In this document: positions 30,686-42,768 of the stretch, piece after piece | How the letters are laid out: each line of letters starts with the position of its first letter | Position numbering within the stretch: the stretch's first letter is position 1 | Assembly: GCA_014843695.1 (NCBI GenBank) | Contig: CM026400.1 | Span: forward strand, 33,535,513 to 33,599,512 | DNA: 64,000 bases | From: Archivesica marissinica | Lineage: Eukaryota > Mollusca > Bivalvia > Venerida > Vesicomyidae | Direction of reading: 5' to 3' | Translations under genes and position numbers: made by a program | The notes under the pieces: model-generated | Told to the model about the DNA's origin: nothing | Seen by the model: only the letters and a program-made list of their open reading frames with translations | Database searches by the model: none

Positions 30686-33600
30686 TTAATCAGAATCTGA
30701 AAGCACAATAATGTTGTCATGACTACTGGAAGAGATCATGTTTTCCTCTAGGAAATTTGGGGTAGAGTCCGGTTCCTGATATGACTCTATCAGACCAGCA
30801 TGCTCGTCATCCTCGGTCCACTGTGGAGTACTTCTGGAACTGGCAATTTGGTGCGATGATACCTGAGATTTTACCTGAGTTTTTATGTCCGACTGAGGTT
30901 TTGAATTAACTATAGCTTTCTCTAGTTGTAGTAATTTATTCCTGACATCTGGATGGTTTATGTTTATGGTGGAAATGTTCTCACTATCATATGATGTGCT
31001 GCTAATTATATCTTCTTCAAATCCGCCACTAATTTCATCTTGATCATCTTCACTGAGTGATTTTGATCTGGTGCTTAATGTTAGATGATCTACATTTTGG
31101 TTAGCACCAGGAACTGACTCTTCTCGCTCTGATCCTGGGTCATCTCCATCCCTCTCTGATCCTGGTTCATCTCCAGCCCTCTCTGATCCTGGTTCATCTC
31201 TAGCCCTCTCTGATCCTGGTTCACCTCCAGCCCTCTCTGATCCTGGTTCATCTACATCCCTCTCTGATCCTGGTTCATCCACATCCCTCTCTGATCCTGG
31301 TTCATCTCCAGCCATCTCTGATCCTGGTTCATCTCCAGCCCTCTCTGATCCTGGTTCATCTCTAGCCCTCTCTGACCCTGGTTCACCTCCAGCCCTCTCT
31401 GATCCTGGTTCATCTACATCCCTCTCTAATCCTGGTTCACCTCCAGCCCTCTCTGATCCTGGTTCATCTACATCCCTCTCTGATCCTTGTTCACCTCCAG
31501 CCCTCTCTGATCCTGGTTCATCTACAGCCCTCTCTGATCCTGGTTCATCTACATCCCTCTCTGAACCTGGTTCATCTCCAGCCATCTCTGATCCTGGTTC
31601 ATCTCCAGTCCTCTCTGATACTGGTTCATCTCCAGCCCTCTCCGATACTGGTTCATCTCCATCCATTTCTGGTGTTGGATCAGTTCTTTCTGATGCTGGT
31701 TTTGCCAATATTGATTGTCCTTCCTTCCCTCCTGACAATGTTTCTTCATTCACTGATACTAGCTCTTCTCTGGATGACATTGGTTTTACATTCTGACTAG
31801 TTGACACTGACTTATTCAATTTTGAGTCAGTTATTTTCGATCCTGATATTGTATCTTGCAATGCTGATACCGGATCTGAAACCGATACATTTAGTTCTGA
31901 TTTTGTTATTTGCAACAGTGTATCCAACTCAGCTGACACGGGTTCTTCATTTGTGAAAAACAATTCTTCATTTGTTGATTCTGGTTCTTCTCTCATTCTC
32001 AACTTCTCTCTCGATGACTCTGGTTCCTTGTTCCCAGTCAGCTTACCTTCCAGGCTGTTTAAAATATTACTTTCTAATGCACACCTATTTTCAGGGTATT
32101 CAAAGACTTCACTATCTTGGCAAAGTTCTAAGCTATTAATATCATTGGTTTCCACAATGTCATTCGAGCCAGCGAATATATCTGGCTGACTACCAGCTCC
32201 ATGGTTCACGACAGTTGTATGCTGAATTGTGTCAACCGCTACAGTATCTGGTTCAGTGCTTTTGCTATCATCAATGTTTTCAACAGGATTATCATTTTCT
32301 TCATTTTTGCTACTTTTAACTGCTTCAACAAAAGGTTTGTCTGTTACTATGGTTACTATACTACAACGATCTTCAATTTTGCTATCAAGGATATTTCCAC
32401 CATCATCACTATTAGTTTTCACGAAACTATCATATTCTTCATCTTCGCTACTAATAACAAGTTCACCAGTAGCACTTCTTTCTTTCCATTCCTTATTTTC
32501 AACATCAACACCTTTTCCTTTTATTATACCACAACTTTCTTTTTGTTTATTTCTACCTGGTACATTATCAACATTAACACCTTCAGTTTCCTCTATAATA
32601 TGCTCTTCAGTTTCACTTTTGAAATCATTTTTACTGGCTACATTGTCATTTCTATTGCTGACAGTTGTGGAAAATGTTTCTTGCTTAATCACTGCATTGA
32701 TAGATTCTATTTCTGGAACAGTATCAATACATATAACATCTGCAGACGATTCATGTTCTGTCCGAATATCGCTTTGCTTTCTGCTACATTTTTTTTCTGT
32801 TGGCGTTGCGTCTTCCACATCTTCCCAATCGATGATAACTACATCACTGTTATAATTTGAAATTGCCCATTTGCGAGATTCATTTTTGACACCAAGATTT
32901 TCTACTTTTGCAACAGTCTTATTACTCTTATCTGGCAACCTTATTCCTCCATGATTAGTCTCATCTTTACCACGTTTCTGTTTGTTTTCTTGTTTATCAA
33001 CCTTTTTACACTTATGTTTCATGCCATTTTCAGAATCATGAATACCCCCTTTTCCTAAATATTTGGATCCTTCTATATCTGAATCATCAATAATCATAAC
33101 TTCAGGTTCACAAGTTGCTGTGGCCTTGGTACTTTTTTCATTCATTACACGGGTTATTGATTCAATAAACTCCTTTTTCTTACGGACTATTACATTTTTT
33201 CTTTCATGCTTAACTTTCTGTGAAACAATTTCAGAAGTATTTTTAGCATTAAAATTATTAACTTCTACGTTGTTACGATATCTTCTGGTTTTATCATAAT
33301 CAAGTTTCAATCCATTTTCAGAATTAAGATGTCGATTTTTACTTAATCGTTCAGACTTTTCTGTATCTGAATCCTCAATTATCATAACATCAGGTTCACA
33401 ATTTGTTGTGGCTTCCATACTCTTTCTGTTAATTACGCAAGTTTCTGATTCAATCGCTATCTGTTTAATACCGACTTCATTGATTTCTTTTTTTCTTTCA
33501 GCATAATTCAATTTCATGGAATTGGTTTCAGAATAATTATTATCAATAGCATTCATGCTATTAGTGTCTTTACTACATGTCTGATCTAACCCACCTTCAA

Positions 33601-34533
33601 CAATGTTGTGGTTCTTACCACTATTATTAAGCTTTGTGCTAGTTTTAGAATGGTGTTTTCCATTATTTTCCGAAATGAGTATCGCGACAGTTTCACAATG
33701 TGTTTCGTCTTTATTCGAATTATCATAATCAATTTGCTCAACGTCTGTTGCATCAATTATTAAAACATCAGGTTCCAAATTTTCAGTAGTTTCAATATTT
33801 GGGTGATTATTTTCACTTGTAATTGATTCAATCATCATCTTCTCATTAGTATCTGAACTTTCAAAGTTTTCTTTATCTTCCATCTCCAAATCAAGTTTCA
33901 CTGCTGAATATTCTTCGTTGCTTGAATTGTTTAGGCTTTCTTTGCCATTAATGGTGTCTTCTGTTTCAGAATTGTTCAGTACCTCATCACCATCATCTTC
34001 TATATCACCATGTAGTTTATTGATGTCTGCCAGACTAACATGCTGTGTTGATACAATTTTTAGCCCTAGTGATGACTCATTATCTTCATCATCTTCATCA
34101 TCAGTGATAATTGTTACACTCATCTGACTGGATACCTCACATGCTTGCTTCAATTCTGTCACATATTCAGTTCTCTCACCATCTTCGATACTAGCAGGCA
34201 GTGTACATCTTTCATCTGCTACATTGCTAAATTGGGTGCAGGTTTCTTTATCATCTGAAACGTGATTTTCTATATTGTCTTCGTATTTGACTTCATTGTT
34301 GTCATTGTCATCATCACTGTCGTCATCATTGTCACTTAAGATTGTTATAGATATGTGCTTCTTGTCTTTCTTCGAAGAGGAAGGACAGAGACCTAACTGG
34401 TCACTAAAATGTGAATATTTTGGATCACTGTAGGAATTCTCTGACTTTATTTTTGAATCGACAGGGCCTAGGTCTTCAACATATTGTTGATTGTCAGCTA
34501 GGAATCTGGATTTGTTGCCGTTTTCGACGTTTT
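30686..34533 (-). CDS. DAXX: DAXX exon 10: last coding exon, SIM-rich acidic tail
   Basis: Acceptor ttcatgcaatttcag ends at 34534; stop TAA at 30686-30688. It encodes residues 1140-2421 in one open frame of 3.85 kb, rich in D, E, N, S, K. At least eleven hydrophobic clusters abut acidic or serine residues in SUMO-interaction style: ISITILSDND, VTIITDDEDD, DVLIIDATD, VAILISE, DVMIIEDSD, EVMIIDDSD, DVVIIDWED, DVICIDT, LVISSEDEE, IVTIVTDK and final IIVLSDSD. A 9-residue repeat covers about residues 2091-2278. An ATG upstream (34702) belongs to intron sequence. Confidence 0.93.
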
Positions 34534-37500
34534 CTGAAATTGCATGAATAAGTTTAATATTAATGTGAACATGGTTTTTAAAATCAATGCCAGAGAGCTG
34601 AAAATTTGTATTCCAAATATTACATAATCTTATTCGGACATGCATTAAACATGTTACACTGTCTTTGATGATAGAAGTCGTGATAGTGCAGTGATAGCGC
34701 ATTCATTTCAGGTGTGAGAGGCCCGGAGTTCACGCCCCGCTGTAGCCGTTATAATTGTGCCTTAGAAGGTACTTAAATTCCACATGACTCTCCCTCGTGG
34801 CGATGGATTTCACCAGGAATGAGGTATCGAGAGCTATTTAATTGATGTAAGAAATTGTTTTGCAATCGACCTAAAATTAAATTTGTATAAACTAGAGGAT
34901 ATAACCTCCCACACCGTCAAGGCTTGCACTATCAACCAAGAATTGATTCATTAACCCTTTGCATGCGAACGGCAGATAAAATACCTTTTGCAAACAGCAT
35001 AGAGCCAGATCAGATGGTACACAACATGCTGTATGATCAGGCTCTATGCTGTTTGCTATTCCAGAATGGTCATGAATACTTATGGTTATATTTCGGGTTT
35101 GACGCCTGCATCAGCACCATTTTGGGCTATATCGCCGGCGGGCAGTTTACTTAACAACACCTTTCCTGGGCAGGCTCCAGCGGTTAACCAGTACTTGGGT
35201 GCATAAACCTCCGTAAGAAACTGCCGACTTTTTCATATAAATGAGACACAGTCTGAGCGGGGCTCGAACCCGTGACCATCAGTGATGATAGGTTACAGTG
35301 GTATACAAGTCAGTGACCTTAACCACTCGACCTCGGAGGCGGACCTATAAGCGGATACATTTTCATTACATTGTGTATTTATGTATTATTATGTAATGCT
35401 CAAGTCTAATAAACCATATCTGTTCTGTTTAATTCTAACATTACCTTTAAACAAAGAACAAATCTTATGTTATATTTCGGGTTTTACGCCTGCATCAGCA
35501 CCATTTTGGGCTATATCGCCGGCGGGCAGGCTCCAGCAGTTAACCAGTACTTGGGTGCACCAACCTCCGTAAGAAACTGCCAACTTTTTCATATAAATGA
35601 CACGGTCTGAGCGGGGCTCGAACCTGTGACCATCAGTGATGATAGGTTACAGTGGTATACAAGTCAGCAACCGTAACCACTCGACCACTGAGGCGGACTA
35701 AAGAACAAATCCACCGATGTTAAATCTACAACAAAGAGTGTCTAGAACAGGTCTATTTTACGGCTGTTGAATTTAATTTTCTCCGCTGACAAAATAACGC
35801 AAACATTTACTCGTTCGTAGCTTTATATTGGGTTATGTTAGAATGGAAATAATACTTGTCTTGCCATTGTTTATCGGCGAAAGAAAACATGGTTCGTCGT
35901 TCTGATGCGTAGGAATTAACCACTTCATACTGCCTATGTGGTTAATGTCGACGAATCAAAACTGCAAACCATGTTTTATTCGCAGGTACATAATAGAAAG
36001 ACAAGTTTCACTTTTGTAACCGCTCACAACCCTTGAAAACATTAAAAAAAAGATTACACAGTAAAAGAATAACTTTAATTGCTACATTTTCATTCCTTTC
36101 CACATGTTCTTTTGGATGCACCTCCCCCACCCACACTTTTTTATTGTTTCAAACAAATACAAAAACAAGTATGTTTTTACTGTTGAATGGGCTACTTAAA
36201 TTGATATAATCACGAAATAGTCTTGGTCTGGCCAACTGAAGTTTGTATTCTTAACCCTTTCAACACCACATACCTCTAAATAGGCATACGAAAAGTGTAG
36301 ATCCGTCTAATCAGGATTTGCACTTTTTGCCAGTAATATTACTATTTTTAGACAAAATTACCATTTTGATAAATGAACTGGTCCAAATGTAATTTTCCTA
36401 TTAAAGCAGCATTACATCATATGAAATAAAAGATATTTGAAAAATTCAATTTTTACGTATGGGTAGCAATGCTGCTACACATTCTAACATTATACTTTGT
36501 ATGCTCATTTGGTAAACAGTGTTTTTTTGCGATAAAACAAACTCAAAACCATAAGTAGGACTTTCCGAGTGGATCGGTCACGCACTTGTTTACAACCAGA
36601 ACGCATCGTCCGCACTTGTTTACATTCGGAATGCATCGTCCCCATTTGTCCCACGTTGTCTTTTTTAATTAAATTACTTGATATGTTGATTCATACCTCT
36701 GTTAGCCAAGTCTTTAGGGACATTTCTACATCCCCGCGAGGGGTTCAACATTAGAGGAAGATAGATAGATAGTCTTTCATGTTCAAAATATATACGTTGT
36801 TTTCTACATCCTCTGTTGTTTCACGCATGCGCGCTGTGCGTGTTTACATTTCGTCTGTTGATAAACAAATTCGCGTATACGACAATTTATTGGAATTTTA
36901 TCGTTTCTGAGCGACTATTTCGATGGTTGTAAACACACACATATTAGTATTTATATTTTACCCAAAACATCCTTTATTACGATGTAATGCTGCTTTAATT
37001 TATTGGTCCAAAAATATCATGGACCAGTCCATGTCGGTTACTAGGTGTTGAATGGGTTAATATTATTATGTTATATTTCGGGTTTTACGCCTGCATCAGC
37101 ACCATTTCGGGCTATATCGCCGGCGGGCAGTTTACCTAACAACACCTTTCATGGGCAGGCTACACCAACCTCCGTAAGAAACTGCAAACTTTTTCATATA
37201 AATGAGACACGGCCTGAGTGGGGCTCGAACCCGTGACCATCAGTGATGATAGGTTACAGTGGTATACAAGTCAGCGACCTTAACCACTCAACCATGGAGG
37301 CGGACTTGAATGGGTTAAAGTAAAAGGACAGCACCAAATTATGAAGAGGTGGTAGCTATGTGGATAGCATTGATGTCATGTATGTTGTTTCTATGCGTAA
37401 CTATAGAAACTAGGGATGGCAATGAATGATGATTTTGACATTCGTCTATTCAGATGATCTTCTAATATGCGAATACAGTTAAACCTGTCTTAAGCAGCCA

Positions 37501-40500
37501 GCCAAGGGAATCAAAGAAAGTGGCTGCTTAGCACAGGTGGCTGCTTAATAGAGGTCAAATTTATAATAAAACAATATCTTGGGAATCTGCTAACTGGCTG
37601 CTTAATACAGGTTGGCTGCTTAATGGAGGTAAAACAGGTTTGACTGTATTCAAATATTTGCTCATTTCTAAACATTTACACTCTCTCATCGCTGTAACAT
37701 TGCACTATTTCCGATTGCAAGTGTTTATTATAAACACATTTCTGTGATTTGCATACCGGTATATATACTGAAAGGATAAAGAAACGCAGGGTAACAAAAT
37801 ATGCAACAATTATTTAAATCCTTGGCCTAAAATTATGAAAACCGGTCAGCCGGCTATCTTGGTCACTGTGCACTAAAACCGGTGGCTAAAGTTAATTAAC
37901 CGTGTAATGTACCGTGCCACATTGAGAAAGTGATAAAAAGCAACAAACACGTGCATAATAATGATAAGTTCGTCAAAACATTATGTCATACCACTTGATA
38001 CTCTTGATGACGGAAGTTCAGAGGGGTCAGGCTATTGCATTGCTAATGCAACAGGTTGCTATGCAGTTCGGTGTGAATGTTTCCACCATAGAATGTCTTG
38101 TCCGTCGTCTAAGAGAAACCAGAAGGGTTGCCGATCGATCGCTATCAGGAAGTCCGCGCGTAACGTCGCGACGTCAAGACAGGGCTATTCGTCTTGCCCA
38201 CATGCGTAATCGCCACGTTACTGTCACTGAAACCGCCGTCAATACGGTAGGCAATCATAATGGCCACATTCACTCCAAAACTGTAAGGAATCGATTGCGT
38301 TAGGTTGGTGTGCAAGCATGTCGTCCATACGTTGGTCTGCCTCTCACGCATGCACGTCGGTCGCGTCTAACTTGGTTGGCGGCACATGCTCCCAGACGAT
38401 TTCCAATGAGGCAATGGAGACGGGTCTTTTTTACAGACGAGTCCCGGTTCACTCTTTTTCTTTTTCGTCCAGACGGTCGATGTCGTGTATACCGGCGTCG
38501 TGGGGAACGCTTCACCGACGCTTGCGTTCTTGAGAGGGATAGGTTTGGGGACGGCTCGGTTATGGTCTGTGGAGGGATATCTCACGGGGTAAAGTCACCG
38601 TTGATTGTGGTAGTCGGGAATTTAAACGTCGTAAGAAATCCTCCGCCCGGTCGTAGTTCCATTTGTGCAACAGCGTCACCTAATTTTCCAGCATGACAAT
38701 GCCCGGCCCCATGTAGCTAGAGATTGTCAAGACTTTCTCGCAAACCATAACTCGACTGGCCGCCATACAGTCCAGATTTGTCCCCAATCGAACATCTGTG
38801 GGACGAACTTGACAGGAGGATAAGGGGGCGTCGGAATATCCCCGTTACTCTCGACCAACTAAGGACTGCCTTGTTGCAAGAGTGGGACAATATCCCCATG
38901 AGAAGGATAAATGCACTATGAACTCCATGCACAGGAGAATCAGGGCTGTGTCAGATGCGCGAGGGGGGCATAAGAGATACTGACTGAGTCAATCGATTTC
39001 ACTTTGTGATATTGGGGGTTACCGTCAAATGCAATTACTAATGAATTATAATTCAAAATCTAATTTTGGTATTTTGTTGATTAAAGATTGTTTTTTATGC
39101 TCATATAAAAATATTGTATATTACATCAAACACATCACTTTAAATCACCTCAAATGCTTACCCTGCATTTCTCTATCCTTTCAGTATATATGGAGAGAGA
39201 GAAAATATCATAAGAAATACAGTTTTAAACCTGTGTTAGTGGTCACCTCTATTAAGCAGCCAGTTTCCAGATTCGCAATATGTTGGGTTATTACACATTT
39301 GACCTCTATTAAGCAGCCACATTATGCGATTCCCTTGGCTGGCTGCTTAAGACAGGTTTGACTGTACATGAACAAAACACATCACCTGAGTCACAACAAT
39401 TTTTTAAAAAAACATGAACAATTTTTTAAAAAAACATGAAAATCTAGCAATTATTGGATTGTCGGAGAATAAGCACATGAAACAAGTGCAAACGTTAAAT
39501 GTGTAACAGAATTGTAGCAGTAAATCAAAGATGGCAAGTGATTCGCATTACATATGCAAGTTATATAGGCCTGAAGAAAGGATTGTTGAATTGCAAACAA
39601 AGCATGTGAAACAGTATGGCAGAAACAAATCAATAACAGTAATGTGCCCCGCATACATACATACGTTGGTTATATAGGCCTGAAAATGGAATGGTGAGTT
39701 ATTGAAACATATTGGCATGTCTAAATTATTTAAGTAACTTACCTTTGAATAAAATAAGTTTGTTGTTGTATTTTATGTTGAATGACAAGATTGTGATGTG
39801 ACCTCACTTCCCGCCGGGACCAGACAATTGATTGTGATGTGACCTCACTTCCCGCCGGGACCAGACAATTGATTGTGATGTGACCTCACTTCCCGCCAGG
39901 ACCAGACAATTGATTGTGTGATCCCACTTCCCGCCGGGACCAAACAATTGATTGTGATGTGACCTCACTTCCCGCCGGGACCAGACAATTGATTGTGATG
40001 TGACCTCACTTCCCGCAGGGACCAGACAATTGATTGTGTGATGCCACTTCCCGCCGGGACCAGACAATCGATTGTGATGTGACCTCACTTCCCGCCGGGA
40101 CCAGACAATTGATTGTGTGATCCCACTTCCCGCCGGGACCAGACAATTGATTGTGATGTGCCCTCACTTCCCGCCGGGACCAGACAATTGATTTGTGGTG
40201 TGATCTCACTTCCATACTAGACCAGACCCTGGATTTGTGGTGCGGTCTCCCTACCAGACCAGACCAGACCCTGGATTTGTGGTGTGGTCTCCCTACCCGA
40301 CCAGACCCTGGATTTGTGGTGCGGTCTCACTACCCGACCAGACACTGGATTTGTGGTGCGGTCTCACTACCCGACCAGACCAGACACTGGATTTGTGGTG
40401 TGATCTCCCTACCCGACCAGACCCTGGATTTGTGGTGCGACCTCCCTACCAGACCCTGGATTTGTGGTGCGATCTCCCTACCAGACCAGACCCTGGATTT

Positions 40501-42724
40501 GTGGTGTGATCTCCCTACCAGACCAGACCCTGGATTTGTGGTGTTATCTCCCTACCAGACCAGACCCTGGATTTGTGGTGTGATCTCCCTACTAGACCAG
40601 ACCCTGGATTTGTGGTGCGGTCTCCCTACCAGACCAGACCCTGGATTTGTGGTGTGATCTCCCTACCAGACCAGACCCTGGATTTGTGGTGCGGTCTCCC
40701 TACCAGACTAGACCCTGGATTTGTGGTGCGGTCTCCCTACCAGACCAGACCCTGGATTTGTGGTGTGATCTCACTACCCGACCAGACCCTGGATTTGTGG
40801 TGCGGTCTCCCTACCCGACCAGACCCTGGACTTGTGGTGTGATCTCACTACCCGACCAGACCCTGGATTTGTGGTGCGGTCTCCCTACCCGACCAGACCC
40901 TGGACTTGTGGTGCGGTCTCCCTACCAGACCAGACCCTGGATTTGTGGTGTGATCTCCCGACCAGACCAGACCCTGGATTTGTGGTGCGGTCTCCCTACC
41001 AGACCCTGGATTTGTGGTGTGATCTCCCTACCAGACCCTGGATTTGTGGTGCGGTCTCCTTACCAGACTAGACCCTGGATTTGTGGTGCGGTCTCCCAAC
41101 CAGACCAGACCCTGGATTTGTGGTGTGATCTCACTACCCGACCAGACCCTGGATTTGTGGTGCGGTCTCCCTACCCGACCAGACCCTGGATTTGTGGTGC
41201 GGTCTCCCTACCAGACCTGACCCTGGATTTGTGGTGCGGTCTCCCTACCAGACCAGACCCTGGATTTGTGGTGTGATCTCCCGACCAGACCAGACCCTGG
41301 ATTTGTGGTGCGGGCGGGCGGTCTCACTTCCAAATATTGCTTCCTGCTCTCACTGCCACCATGTACGACAACAATCCTTTCAGTTTATACAGCTATCTAG
41401 ACAACGACTATCTAACACTGTACATAACGGCCAATCTATATACACACATACAGGATGCGGCAGACGACCAGCGGCAGTGAAGTTCACATCAGTCTAGGTT
41501 TCTCGAAATTATTCCTTTCTCATTGCCTAGTGTTTATCATCATTGTTTATACACATTTCTTTCACATTAATTGCGAAAAATGCTAGATTTGACAAAAATT
41601 AGATTAATTGCTCTCGAGACATTCTAGTGGCTATTTTGATACTTTTCAATGGTTGACCAATTCAACACCGAGTAACTGACATGGACTGGTGCATGATATT
41701 TAACCCATTCAACACCCAGTAACTGACATAGACTGGTGCATCATATTTTTAGACCAATAAATTAATAAGAAAATTATATTTATATTATAAGTTCATTTAT
41801 CAAAATGGGTAATTTTGTCTAAAAATAGTAATATTACTGGCAAGCCTATTTAGAGCCGTAAAACTTATAGCGCCTATTTATAGTAACGTATGTATTATAG
41901 ACATTATATGCACTTCAGAGCGGTGCCGAGTCGTGATAATCTGGTCACATATTTAGAGGTCTGTGGTGTTGAAAAGGGTTAAAGGAAATGTGAAACTGTA
42001 GCCGTTACGATTGTGCCCTCGGGCAATACAATTAAATTCCACATTGCCTCTTCTCTCTATAAGGAATGAGGTCTCGAGAGCGATTAAAATAATGTTGTAT
42101 GAACCCGTTTCACAATCGAGCATAAATAAATTTGTATTTATATATAAAGTGAAAACAAAATGAAATGTGTTAACAGTAATCTAGGAATTTCATCTAGTCA
42201 CAGACTGATTCACAATTTCATTTTTTTTTCACTCGCAAATGCTTTAGTGATTACACTACTGGTATGCACGCCGGATATATTAAATATGTTACTATAAATA
42301 GTAACAAAATACTATAAATAGTAACAAAATCTAATTGCTTTAGTGATTACACTACTGGTATGCAAGCCGGGTATATTAAATATGTTACTATAAATAGTAA
42401 CAAAATACTATAAATAGTAACAAAATACTATAAATAGTAACACAATCTAATTGAATCTGCGCCATAGGGAGCAATAAATACACCTAACACTAAACCTACA
42501 AAAAGGAACTTCACTGACCCTTGTGTTAGGCAAGCCTCTGATTTGTAGTGTGTATATTAGACAAATAATCACCTATTTCCAAACAGGGACTAGACTCCCA
42601 TGATTTACGACTATCAAGATCATGTCCGATAGTAACAAGATCATCAGCAGCGGTATTGTATTCAGAGTCTGAGTTATCTACCCCTGATATCTGATCCAGG
42701 TCGTCTATCCCGGTGTTGTCGTCG

Positions 42725-42768
<44 letters not shown>

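Noticed and set aside
32201..32860. Plus-strand frames of about 200 codons opposite DAXX exon 10
   Set aside because: Antisense shadows of a D/E/S-rich coding exon, giving S/F/I/T-rich sequence without motifs.
34534..34702. Upstream start of the 1,338-codon frame at 34702
   Set aside because: Acceptor tgcaatttcag at 34534 and matching phase with exon 9 show this part is intron; it also abuts a SINE.
36569..36754. Short frame MDRSRTCLQPERIVRTC
   Set aside because: Inside the second TTAA MITE; not conserved as a frame in the other copy (61690-62211).
40193..41497. Open frames of up to 209 codons (RSPYQTRPWICG repeats)
   Set aside because: All plus-strand frames are open because the minisatellite unit lacks stops; no homology, and the region is intron of DAXX.
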